Positions 28,498-40,283 of a DNA stretch of 61,662 bases are shown piece after piece. This DNA is from Candidatus Eisenbacteria bacterium. Lineage in GTDB: Bacteria; Eisenbacteria; RBG-16-71-46. The stretch spans positions 1 through 61,662 of the forward strand of contig JADLBL010000009.1 in NCBI GenBank assembly GCA_020847735.1. The letters run 5' to 3'. The notes under the pieces were generated by a model, which saw nothing but the letters and a program-made list of their open reading frames with translations, was not told the origin of the DNA and did no database searches. The number at the start of each line of letters is the position of its first letter. The stretch's first letter is position 1. The position numbers were made by a program, and so were the translations under genes.

Positions 28498-29123
28498 CCT
28501 TCCGCGTGCTCGCCGCGCTGGTGCTGGCGCTGGGCGCCGCCGCGCTGATCGGCGGCCTGGCCGTGCTCGGCAAGGGGCCGGCCGCGCCGCGCGAGCTGCG
28601 CCACCTGCGCGCCGGCAAGGGGCGCGAGCGCGCGCCCGAACGCTACGCGCCGTGGACGGTGGACAGCTTCGCCGCGCTGCCGCACGGCCGCCCGCTCGCC
28701 GAGTACGCGCCGCTCGAAGCCAGGGGCGTGAGCCTCGAAGGCTGGGTGCAGCGCACGATGCTCGCGGCCGACGGCGACCTGCACCTCGAGATCGCGCCCG
28801 CGCCGCGCGGCGAGGGCGGCACCGACACGCTCTACGTGACCGCCGAGATCACGCCGCAGTGGCGCCGCCGCGGGCGCTGGAACGGCGAGGCCCTGCTGGC
28901 GTTCTTCCGCCCCAACCGCGGCGGCGCGACTCCCTGGCCCGGCGGTCCGCGGCACGTGCGCGTCTCGGGCTGGCTGCTCTACGACTACCAGTACGACCGC
29001 GTCCCCTCGTCGTGGTCGCTGGGCAACGCCGCGCCGCGCCTGACGGGCTGGGAGATCCACCCGGTCACGCGCCTCGAGGCCTGGGACGACTCGAGCGGCA
29101 CCTGGCGGGAGTTTCCGTCGTGA
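28494..29123 (+). CDS. Membrane-anchored hypothetical protein in the MoxR cluster
   Basis: 209 residues. GTG at 28494 overlaps the DUF58 stop codon, and the gene's own stop overlaps the start of the BatA gene, so three genes are coupled. An N-terminal hydrophobic helix (LAALVLALGAAALIGGLAVL) anchors a beta-rich domain with VSLEGWVQRTMLAADGDLHLEI, VRVSGWLLYDYQYD and GWEIHPVTRLEAWDD. The strands look like an OB-type barrel, and WEIHPVT is a motif I have seen in uncharacterised OB-like proteins. No catalytic residues are evident. Function unknown; position suggests a structural part of the MoxR-BatA system. Confidence 0.6.
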   Translation: MTFRVLAALVLALGAAALIGGLAVLGKGPAAPRELRHLRAGKGRERAPERYAPWTVDSFAALPHGRPLAEYAPLEARGVSLEGWVQRTMLAADGDLHLEIAPAPRGEGGTDTLYVTAEITPQWRRRGRWNGEALLAFFRPNRGGATPWPGGPRHVRVSGWLLYDYQYDRVPSSWSLGNAAPRLTGWEIHPVTRLEAWDDSSGTWREFPS

Positions 29124-31195
29124 ACTTCCTGAACCCGCTGTTCCTGTTCGGCGTCGCGGCGGCCGCGGTCCCGATCCTCATCCACCTGTTCACCCGCCGC
29201 CGGCCGCGCGAGGTGCGCTTTCCCTCGCTCGAGTTCCTGACCGAGGTCCACCAGAGCGAGATCCGCCGCCTGAAGCTCAAGCAGTGGCTGCTGCTGTTGC
29301 TGCGGGCGCTGGCCATCGCCTGCCTGGCGATCGCCATGTCGCGCCCGGCGCTCAGGGGCAACGCCGCGGGCAGCGCCGCCGCCAGCTCGCTCGTGGCGCT
29401 CGTGGACCAGAGCGGCAGCATGGGCGCGCCGGGACCCGACGGCCGGCCGCTCACCGCCGCCGCGCGGCGCGTCGTGGACGACCTGCTCGCGACGATGGGT
29501 CCCGCCGACGAGCTGCTGCTCGTGCCCTACGACCGCGCGCCGCATCCCGTCTCGGAACGCCCGCTCGGCGACGCCGGCCGGTTGCGCGCCGCGGCGCAGG
29601 CCCTGCGGCCGGGCGCCGCCACCACCGACCACGAGGCCGCGCTGGCGCTGGCGGCTCGGGCGCTGCGCGGCTCGCACGCGCTCAACCGCGAGCTGTTCTG
29701 GATCTCGGACTTCCAGCGCGCAGGCTTTCCCGCCCTCGAAGGCGGCGCGCGCTTCGCCGCGCCCGAGGGACCCTGGGACGCCACGCGCGTCTACCTCGTG
29801 CCGCTCGCGCCGCGCAGCCGCGCCAACGCCGCGCTCACCTCGGCCGCGCTCTCGCCGGCGGCGGACGGCGTCGAGCTCTCGCTCGGCGCCGCCGCCTTCG
29901 GGGTCACGCCGGGCGACTTCGCGGTCGAGGCGCGCGAACTGGCGGCGGCCCCGGACGCCGGCGCGCTCGCGCCCGGCGACCGGCTCGGCTCCGGGTTCGT
30001 CTCGCTGCCCGGGCGCGGCGAGGCCGCGGCGCTGCTGCCGCTGTCGCGCCTGCCGGTCGCGGGCGGCGAGGCGCTGCTTCCCGAGGACGCGCTGGCGCTC
30101 GACAATCGCCGCGTCTTCGCCGCCGGGCGCGCGGGCGCGCTGCACGTGCTGCTGCGCGAGGACGGCGGGCCCTCGCCGCTGCGCCTGGCGCTCGAAGCGG
30201 GCGGCGAGGCGTCGGGTTTCGACGTGCGCGCGGTGGACGCCGCGGGGCTCGCCGCGCAGGCGGCCGACGCCGACGTGATCGTGCTCGGCGACGTCGCGCG
30301 CCCGGGCCCGGCCGAGCTGCAGGCGCTGCTCGACTTCTGGCGCGGCGGCGGCGGCCTGCTGCTCGTGCCCGGCGCGCGCGCCGACGCGGACGCGTGGAAC
30401 CGCCTGCTTCTGGGCGAGATCGGCGCGGGCGAACTGGGCGGCGAGGACCAGGCGCCCGCCGGGGCCGCCTGGCGGCTCGTGCGCCGCGTCGCCGGCCACC
30501 CGGTGCTCGGCGGTTTTCCGGCACGCCCGGGCGAGCCGCTTTCCTCGGCCAGCTTCACGGTCGTGCGCGCCTACCGGCCCGGCCCGGGGCGCGTGCTGCT
30601 CGAATACGACCGCGCGCACCCGGCGCTGATCGAGGCGCCGCACGCGCTGGTGCTCAACGCCTCGCTCGACCTGGCGAGCAGCGACTTCGCGGTCAGCGGC
30701 GCGTTCCTGCCGCTGGTCCACCAGTGCGTGCGCGTGCTGGGCCGCGGCACCGCCGCGCTCTCGCTCGCGCCCGGCGACGTCTGGCGCGCGCCGGCGACGA
30801 CCGGCGAGTGGCGCGTGCTGGACGAAGGCGGCCGCGACGTGCCCGTCGCGCTCGGCGGCACGCAGGGCGCGACGCGGCTCGAGACGGCGCCGCTCGAGCA
30901 GCCGGGGCTTTACCGCGTGCTGCTCGGCGGCCGGCTGCGCAGCAGCTTCGCCGTCAATCCCGACCCGCGCGAGTCGGACCTCACCGCGCTCGACGAATCC
31001 GCGCTGCTCGCCGGCTTTCCGCCCGGGCGCGCCACCGTCCTGCACGCCGGCGCGGATCTCGCCCGGCGCGTGCGCGAGGCGCGTTTCGGCCGCGAACTGT
31101 GGGCCGTCTTCGCGCTGCTCGCGCTCGCGCTGCTCGTCGCCGAGAGCGTGATCGGGCGCTGGGGCATGCCGGCGGCGGCCCGGCGCGGCGCCTGA
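29120..31195 (+). CDS. BatA-type membrane protein with von Willebrand A domain
   Basis: 691 residues from the GTG at 29120. The N-terminus FLNPLFLFGVAAAAVPILIHL with RRPREVRFPSLEFL is the conserved BatA/aerotolerance N-terminal segment. A second helix (LKQWLLLLLRALAIACLAIAMS) follows, then a vWA domain with MIDAS DQSGSMG. A long periplasmic part ends in a class-I glutamine-amidotransferase-like region (VIVLGDVARPGPAELQALLDFWRGGGGLLLVPG) and a final membrane helix near LWAVFALLALALLVAE. BatA proteins work with MoxR and DUF58 in envelope or stress functions that are poorly defined. It is the last gene of the run beginning at 25057. Confidence 0.85.
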   Translation: MNFLNPLFLFGVAAAAVPILIHLFTRRRPREVRFPSLEFLTEVHQSEIRRLKLKQWLLLLLRALAIACLAIAMSRPALRGNAAGSAAASSLVALVDQSGSMGAPGPDGRPLTAAARRVVDDLLATMGPADELLLVPYDRAPHPVSERPLGDAGRLRAAAQALRPGAATTDHEAALALAARALRGSHALNRELFWISDFQRAGFPALEGGARFAAPEGPWDATRVYLVPLAPRSRANAALTSAALSPAADGVELSLGAAAFGVTPGDFAVEARELAAAPDAGALAPGDRLGSGFVSLPGRGEAAALLPLSRLPVAGGEALLPEDALALDNRRVFAAGRAGALHVLLREDGGPSPLRLALEAGGEASGFDVRAVDAAGLAAQAADADVIVLGDVARPGPAELQALLDFWRGGGGLLLVPGARADADAWNRLLLGEIGAGELGGEDQAPAGAAWRLVRRVAGHPVLGGFPARPGEPLSSASFTVVRAYRPGPGRVLLEYDRAHPALIEAPHALVLNASLDLASSDFAVSGAFLPLVHQCVRVLGRGTAALSLAPGDVWRAPATTGEWRVLDEGGRDVPVALGGTQGATRLETAPLEQPGLYRVLLGGRLRSSFAVNPDPRESDLTALDESALLAGFPPGRATVLHAGADLARRVREARFGRELWAVFALLALALLVAESVIGRWGMPAAARRGA

Positions 31196-31221
31196 CCGCC
31201 GCCACCACCGCCGTCCCGCGC

Positions 31222-31251
31222 TTGTTGGCGCCCGCGCCGGCCTGCTAGCGT
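31222..31251 (+). promoter_or_regulatory. Candidate promoter for mfd (TTGTTG-N18-TAGCGT)
   Basis: TTGTTG at 31222-31227 and extended -10 TGC-TAGCGT ending at 31251, with 18-nt spacing. It lies 124 nt before the mfd start. Confidence 0.5.
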
Positions 31252-31375
31252 CGCCGTCCGCCGCCACCGGCCGGGAGCGGAACGAGCCCGCGCCGCGACG
31301 CGGCCCACAACCTCGCGCCGCGACCGCCCGGGATCCTTCCGAGGCGGCTTTTCGTGCTGGCCCCGGGACTCGAGA

Positions 31376-34923
<3,548 letters not shown>

Positions 34924-34927
<4 letters not shown>

Positions 34928-35532
34928 AGCGCGGGCGGTTTCGTCTCGGATTCGTGGCCCTGCTGATCGCCGTGTTCGTGCCGCTCGCCCTCGTGCTTCG
35001 GCGCCCCGGCGCACCGCCGGAGCGGCGCCAGCCGCCGGCGCCTGCTCGCCCCGGCCCGCGGTCCGCATCGCCGGGCCAGGCCCCCCGGCCCATCGCCGCG
35101 CCCGCCCGCGCCCGGGCGCGCACCTGCGTGCGCGTCATTGACGGCGACACGGTGATGCTCGACGGCCACGAGCGCGTGCGGCTCATCGGCGTGGACACGC
35201 CCGAGCTGCACCGCGAGGGCACGCCGGTCCAGTACTTCGCCCGCCAGGCGAGCGCGCACACGAACCGCCTCGTCGCCGGGCGCCGCGTGCGGCTCGACTT
35301 CGACCAGGAGCGGCGTGACCGGTACGGCCGTACGCTCGGCTACCTGTGGCTCGAGGACGGCACGTTCGTGAACCTCGAGATCGTCCGTCGCGGCTACGGC
35401 TTCGCCTACACGCGCCACCCGTTCCGCTACCTGGACGAGTTCCGCTCCGCCGAGCGCGCCGCCCGAACGGAGGGCGCCGGCCTGTGGGCCGCGCCCGACT
35501 CGATCGGCACGGCCGTGGGTCCGCCTGCCTAG
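34924..35532 (+). CDS. Thermonuclease (SNase-like) family protein, membrane-anchored or secreted
   Basis: 202 residues. GTG at 34924 overlaps the mfd stop codon (GTGA). A hydrophobic helix (LGFVALLIAVFVPLALVL) and a Pro/Ala-rich linker precede the nuclease domain from about residue 65. VRVIDGDTVMLDGHERVRLIGVDTPE holds the Ca2+-binding Asp residues and the first catalytic Arg; QERRDRYGRTLGYLW supplies the second Arg region. Staphylococcal-type nucleases cut DNA and RNA with Ca2+. Translational coupling to mfd is notable, but the export signal argues against a direct repair role. Confidence 0.88.
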
Positions 35533-35573
35533 TGGAACTCCGCCGGAGCGGCGCCGGCGCACGACGACCGGCC

Positions 35574-35602
35574 TTGCGACCCCCCGCGGCCCCCTCTAAT
35601 GT
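35574..35602 (+). promoter_or_regulatory. Promoter (TTGCGA-N17-TAATGT)
   Basis: TTGCGA (35574-35579), exactly 17 nt, then TAATGT (35597-35602). It overlaps an in-frame ATG at 35599, which therefore cannot be a translated start from this promoter and supports the GTG at 35656. Confidence 0.55.
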
Positions 35603-35655
35603 CGGCCGCCGATTCATCGGAAAGCCGCCGCATCCCGCCGGAAAGGAACCGTTCC

Positions 35656-37344
35656 GTGACCCGCTCGACTGCCCGTGCCGCGCTCGCGGCGCTCGCCGCG
35701 TTCGCCGTTTCCTCGCTGCTCGCCGGCTGCTCGATCGGCCAGCGCCCGCTGGCGCGCGTCGGCTCGCGCACGATCACGTCCGCCGACCTGCTCGACGCCG
35801 CGCGCGGCAACGAGCTGCAGTACCGCGGCACGCCCGAGCAGGCGAAGCTCACGCTGCTGCAGGATCTGGTGCGCCGCGAGCTGATGCTCGAAGCGGCGCA
35901 CCGGCGGGGCTCCGACACGACGGCGTTCGCGCGCAACTACCTCGCGAGCCTCGAGGACCGCTACGCGCTCGAAGCCCTGTACGCGAAGCTCGCGCCGAAG
36001 GACCCCGGCGTCAGCGAGGCCGAGGCGCACCGGCTCTGGCAGTGGCGCGGCACGCAGGCGGTGGTGCGCGTCATCTACTCGCCGGACCGCACCATCATCG
36101 CGTCGGCCCTGCGCGACCTGGCCAACGGCGTGCCCTTCGCGGCCGTCGCGGACCGCCACAACATCCCGGGCACCGTTCCGTCCGGCGGCCTGGTCGGCAA
36201 CGTGCGTCCGGGCCAGCTCGTTCCGCCGCTCGACGAGGCGCTGCTCACGCTCGAGCCGGGCAAGGTCGGCGGGCCGTACGACACGCCGCAGGGCGTGTTC
36301 CTGATGGTGGTGGAAAGCCGCGCGGCGGTCGAACGGCCGTCGTTCGAGCTGGAGCACACGCAGCTCACCGAGATGCTGCGGCAGCGCAAGGTCCGCCAGA
36401 CCATGGTCGAGGCCATGATCGGCCTGAAGGAAGCCGCGCACGTGAACGTGGAAAAGGGCGCCGCCCAGCGCCTGTTTCGCCTCCTGACGCCGGCGCGCAT
36501 CGGCGACCTGACGCCGCCCGCGCCGACCGCCGACGAGCGCGCCGAGACGCTGGCCCGCTGGGACGGCGGACGCTACACGCTCGGCGACGCGCTCGACGAC
36601 CTCTCCCGCCCCGACGTCCAGAAACCGCCGGCCGGCCTGACGCCCGCCATCCAGCAGTGGATCGAGGGCCGCGTCATCACCCGGGTCGCGCGCGAGGAGG
36701 CCCGGCGCCGGCACCTGCTGGAGGAGCCGGAGGTGAATCGGCGCGTGCGCGGCGAGTACGAGCGCTACCTGCTCGAAGGCGAGTTCCAGGCTTCGATCGC
36801 GGACGTCCCGCCTCCCGGCGAGGCTCAGCTCCGCCAGATCTGGGCCATGGTCCAGGGCCAGTACCAGCAGGTCAGCCGCGCGAACATCCAGTGGGTGATC
36901 CTGCCCGACTCGGCGACGGCCGCGCGCATCGGAATGCACGGCGGTCACGGCGGGGCCACGCTCGAGGAGGCGGTGCGCAGGGCGGGCGTGCAGGCGATCG
37001 TCCACCACGAGGTCGTGAACTACCCGACGTCCGACCCCAACTGGATCACGATGCGCGAGACGCTCGCGCGCATGCAGCCCGGCGAGTGGGCGGGACCGGA
37101 GCACCTGCGCGAAGGCTTCCGGCTCATGCAGGTCGTCGGCAAGGCGCAGGAGCCGCTGACGTTCGAGAACCTCACGCCGGACCTGCGCGCGAACCTGCTC
37201 CAGAACGCCATGCAGCTGGCGCAGGAGCAGCGGCTGGCGCGGTACACCGACTCGCTGCAGTCGCTGGTGCGGCCCGTCCTGCTCACCGAGAACCTGCGAA
37301 GCGTGCCCTGGCCTCCGCCGGCCACGATCGACGTCGGAAACTGA
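35656..37344 (+). CDS. PpiC-type peptidyl-prolyl isomerase lipoprotein
   Basis: 562 residues from the GTG at 35656, which has GGAAAGGAA upstream and begins the signal peptide. A good lipobox (SSLLAGC) predicts lipid anchoring. The SurA/PrsA-like layout is present: an N-terminal chaperone part (VGSRTITSADLL, LVRRELMLEAAHRRG) and a parvulin-like domain near residues 140-230 with FAAVADRHN, GGLVGNVRPGQLVPPLDEALLTLEPGKVGGPYDTPQGVFLM. A second repeat lies further on. Such proteins help fold outer-membrane or surface proteins. It is 13 bp before the GH31 gene and probably co-transcribed with it. A second protein of this class lies at 42791. Confidence 0.85.
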   Translation: MTRSTARAALAALAAFAVSSLLAGCSIGQRPLARVGSRTITSADLLDAARGNELQYRGTPEQAKLTLLQDLVRRELMLEAAHRRGSDTTAFARNYLASLEDRYALEALYAKLAPKDPGVSEAEAHRLWQWRGTQAVVRVIYSPDRTIIASALRDLANGVPFAAVADRHNIPGTVPSGGLVGNVRPGQLVPPLDEALLTLEPGKVGGPYDTPQGVFLMVVESRAAVERPSFELEHTQLTEMLRQRKVRQTMVEAMIGLKEAAHVNVEKGAAQRLFRLLTPARIGDLTPPAPTADERAETLARWDGGRYTLGDALDDLSRPDVQKPPAGLTPAIQQWIEGRVITRVAREEARRRHLLEEPEVNRRVRGEYERYLLEGEFQASIADVPPPGEAQLRQIWAMVQGQYQQVSRANIQWVILPDSATAARIGMHGGHGGATLEEAVRRAGVQAIVHHEVVNYPTSDPNWITMRETLARMQPGEWAGPEHLREGFRLMQVVGKAQEPLTFENLTPDLRANLLQNAMQLAQEQRLARYTDSLQSLVRPVLLTENLRSVPWPPPATIDVGN

Positions 37345-37357
37345 CGGGTCCCCGCGC

Positions 37358-39493
37358 GTGGCGACCCGCGGCTGGCTGAGCCTCCTGCGGGCCCTGCTCG
37401 CGCCCTTCACGCTGTTCGGAGCGGCCGGCGCGCACGCGCAGCCGGTCGCCGAATCGCTGGGCGAAGGGCTGGCGCGCTTCTGGCCCGACGCGGAGGCGCG
37501 CGGCGCGGCGCCGCCCTCGCTCGCGCTCGAGGCGCCGCGCGCGGCGGTCGGCGAGCTGCCGGCGGCCTTCCGGGTGCGGCCGGTCTTCTCGATGGCGCGG
37601 GGCGGCCGCGTCGTGCGCGTCGCCCTTGCGCGCGGCACCTCGCTCTACGGAACCGGCGAGGTGCCGGGCCCGCTGCTGCGCAACGGCCGCACGACGATCT
37701 GCTGGAACACCGACGCCTACGGCTACGACGGCTCGACCCCGTCGCTCTACCAGTCGCACCCGTGGGTGCTGGCCGTGCGGCCCGACGGCAGCGCGTTCGG
37801 CGTTCTCGCCGACACGCCCGGCCGCGTGGTCGTGGACCTCTCGAACGGCATCGAGTTCCGCGCGCAGGGCCCGGCCTTTCCGGTGATCGTCGTCGAGCGG
37901 CCGACTCCGCAGGACGTGCTCGTCGCGCTCGCCGGGCTCGTCGGCCGCCCGCCGCTGCCGCCCCGCTGGGCGCTCGGCTTCCAGCAGTGCCGCTACTCGT
38001 ACGCCCCCGCGGGCGAGGTGCTGCGCATCGCCCGCGAGTTCCGCGCCCGGCGGCTGCCGTGCGACGTGCTGTGGCTGGACATTGACTACATGGACCGCCA
38101 CCAGCCGTTCACGTTCGATCCGGTGGGGTTCCCGGAGCCGAAAGTCATGAGCGACACGCTGCACGCGCAGGGCTTCCGCACGGTGTGGATCCTCGATCCC
38201 GGCATCCGCCGCGAGGCCGGCGACGCGACGTACGACGAGGGCACGCGGCTGGACGCGTGGGTGCGGCTCGCCGACGGCACGCCGTTCACCGGCCGCGTGT
38301 GGCCGGGCCTGTGCGTGTGGCCCGACTTCACGCGCGCGGCGGTGCGCCGGTGGTGGGGCCGGCGCACCGCCGAGTTCGCCGATCGCGCGGGCGCCGACGG
38401 AATCTGGAACGACATGAACGAGCCCGCGGTCTTCGCCGCCCCGGGCAAGACGATGCCCGAGACCGCGCGGCACGAGGCCGACGCCGACCTCGGCGGCCCG
38501 GGGTACCACGCGCGCTACCACAACGTGTACGGCATGCAGATGGCGCGCGCCACCTACGAGGGCCTTCGCGCCGCGCGCCCGGAACGGCGGCCGTTCGTGC
38601 TCTCGCGCGCCAACCACCTCGGCGGACAGCGCTACGCGGCGGCGTGGACCGGCGACAACCGCTCGAACGAGGAGCACTTCCGCATGGCGCTGCCGATGAC
38701 GCTGAACCTCGGACTCTCGGGCCAGCCGTTCGCGGGGCCCGACATCGGCGGCTTCGCGGGCCCGAGCACCGGCGGGGAGTACGCCGCCTGGCTGGGGCTG
38801 GGCTCGCTGCTGCCCTTCTCCCGCGCGCACACCGAGAAGGGCAACATGCGCAAGGAGCCGTGGAGCTTCGGGCCGAAGGTCGAAGCCCTCGCGCGCCGCG
38901 CGCTCGAGACCCGCTACCGGCTGCTGCCCTACCTTTACACGCTGTTCGAGGAGGCCTCGCGCACGGGACTGCCGGTCGCGCGTCCGGCGTTCTTCGCCGC
39001 GCCGCGCGCCGCCTGGCTGCGCGCGGTCCAGCACGAGTTCCTGCTCGGGGCCGACCTGCTCGTGCACGCCGGCGCGCTCGCGCCCGCGGGCGGCGGCGCG
39101 AGCCTCGCCGACGACGAGGCGCGCTGGCCGCGCGTGCGCCCGGTCGCGGGCGACGACGACGTGGCGCTGCCGCGGCTGCACCTGCGCGCCGGGGCCATCT
39201 TGCCGCTCGGGCCCGTCGTGCAGTCCTCGGGCGAGACGGCTCCGGATTCGCTCGAGCTGCTGGTCGCGCCCGACGCGGACGGCCGCGCCGAGGGCTGGCT
39301 TTACGAGGACGCCGGCGACGGCTACGGCTACGCGCGCGGCGCGTTCCGCCGCACGCGCTTCGCCGCCGAAACCGCGGGCGGGGTGCTGCGCGTGAGCGCG
39401 CGCATCGAGGAGGGCGCGTGGCCGCGGCCGGCGGGGCGCCGCTACGCCGTCACGGTCGTGGGCGCGAAGCCGGAGCGCGTCGAGGGGCCGTGA
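37358..39493 (+). CDS. Glycoside hydrolase family 31 (alpha-glucosidase-like), exported
   Basis: 711 residues. A signal peptide (LLRALLAPFTLFGAAGAHA) points to the periplasm. N-terminal beta-sandwich, then the GH31 (beta/alpha)8 barrel: LYGTGEVPGPLLRNG, WALGFQQCRYSY, DVLWLDIDYMD, the nucleophile Asp352 in GIWNDMNEPA and the acid/base Asp433 in WTGDNRSNEEHF. ANHLGGQRY stands before the latter. A C-terminal domain with LYEDAGDGYGY closes it. GH31 enzymes release glucose or xylose from alpha-linked glycans. GTG at 37358 is the start. It converges with the LytTR regulator gene 16 bp away. Confidence 0.93.
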   Translation: MATRGWLSLLRALLAPFTLFGAAGAHAQPVAESLGEGLARFWPDAEARGAAPPSLALEAPRAAVGELPAAFRVRPVFSMARGGRVVRVALARGTSLYGTGEVPGPLLRNGRTTICWNTDAYGYDGSTPSLYQSHPWVLAVRPDGSAFGVLADTPGRVVVDLSNGIEFRAQGPAFPVIVVERPTPQDVLVALAGLVGRPPLPPRWALGFQQCRYSYAPAGEVLRIAREFRARRLPCDVLWLDIDYMDRHQPFTFDPVGFPEPKVMSDTLHAQGFRTVWILDPGIRREAGDATYDEGTRLDAWVRLADGTPFTGRVWPGLCVWPDFTRAAVRRWWGRRTAEFADRAGADGIWNDMNEPAVFAAPGKTMPETARHEADADLGGPGYHARYHNVYGMQMARATYEGLRAARPERRPFVLSRANHLGGQRYAAAWTGDNRSNEEHFRMALPMTLNLGLSGQPFAGPDIGGFAGPSTGGEYAAWLGLGSLLPFSRAHTEKGNMRKEPWSFGPKVEALARRALETRYRLLPYLYTLFEEASRTGLPVARPAFFAAPRAAWLRAVQHEFLLGADLLVHAGALAPAGGGASLADDEARWPRVRPVAGDDDVALPRLHLRAGAILPLGPVVQSSGETAPDSLELLVAPDADGRAEGWLYEDAGDGYGYARGAFRRTRFAAETAGGVLRVSARIEEGAWPRPAGRRYAVTVVGAKPERVEGP

Positions 39494-39509
39494 AGCGGGC
39501 CGGCCGCTG

Positions 39510-40283
39510 TTAGCGCAGCTTCCTGCGCACCTCGGCGGCGCGGCGCTCGCTGGCTTCGACGCGGCTGCCGTCCTTCAGGCGCAGCACCAGCACGCCGTCC
39601 TCCGAACCGTAGCTCTCGATGGCCTGCACGTTGACCAGCGCGCCGCGATGGGCGCGCACGAACTGGCCCGCGGGCAGGCGCGTCTCGAGCTCCTGCAGCG
39701 TGTAGTCCACCAGGTATTCCCGGCCCTCGCTGCGCGCGAGCACCAACCGGTCGCGCGAGACCACCAGCGGCACGTCGGCGAGGTCCAGCAGCTTGACCTC
39801 CCGCCGGTGCCGCACCGGCAGGCGATGGAGCGTCCGCGCGGACTGCGGCAGCGACTCGCTCGCGAGCGCCTCGCGCACCGCCGCTCCGTTGCCGCGCCGC
39901 GCGCCGCCTTCGCGTTCGGCGCGCACGCGCTGGACGGTCTCGCCCAGCCGTTCGCGGCGGATCGGCTTGAGGACGTAGTCCAGCGCCGCGATCTCGAACG
40001 CCTCGACGGCGTGCTGGTCGTAGGCGGTCACGAACACCACGATCGGCGCGGTCTCGCCCTTCAGGTGCCGGGCCACTTCGAGCCCGGAAAGGTCCGGCAT
40101 GTGGATGTCGAGGAACGCGACGTCGGGCCGCGTCTTCGCGACCACCGCCAGCGCCTCGGCGCCGTTCTTCGCCACGCCGACGACCTGGACGCCCTCGTGC
40201 TCGTTCAGCAGCTTCTCGAGGAACTGCCGCGCGCGCGGCTCGTCGTCGGCGATGATCACGCGCAACGTGTCGTTGTGGGTCAC
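39510..40283 (-). CDS. LytTR-family response regulator
   Basis: 257 residues. The receiver domain (1-125) has the acidic pocket IIADDEP and the phosphoacceptor Asp59 in AFLDIHMPDLSG, with the conserved Lys in YVLKPI. The C-terminal LytTR DNA-binding domain (about 150-257) has VSRDRLVLARSEGREYLVDYTLQELE then FVRAHRGALVNVQAIES, characteristic of this family. It acts as a transcription factor for promoters with direct-repeat sites. GTG at 40283 has GGAGGA 7 nt upstream and overlaps the stop of the kinase gene by 4 bp, so the two are one unit. Targets are not visible here. Confidence 0.93.
   Translation of the reverse strand: MTHNDTLRVIIADDEPRARQFLEKLLNEHEGVQVVGVAKNGAEALAVVAKTRPDVAFLDIHMPDLSGLEVARHLKGETAPIVVFVTAYDQHAVEAFEIAALDYVLKPIRRERLGETVQRVRAEREGGARRGNGAAVREALASESLPQSARTLHRLPVRHRREVKLLDLADVPLVVSRDRLVLARSEGREYLVDYTLQELETRLPAGQFVRAHRGALVNVQAIESYGSEDGVLVLRLKDGSRVEASERRAAEVRRKLR

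Noticed and set aside
35599-35655. ATG at 35599 as start of the PpiC lipoprotein
   Set aside because: It overlaps the TAATGT -10 element, and the signal peptide and ribosome binding site fit the GTG at 35656.
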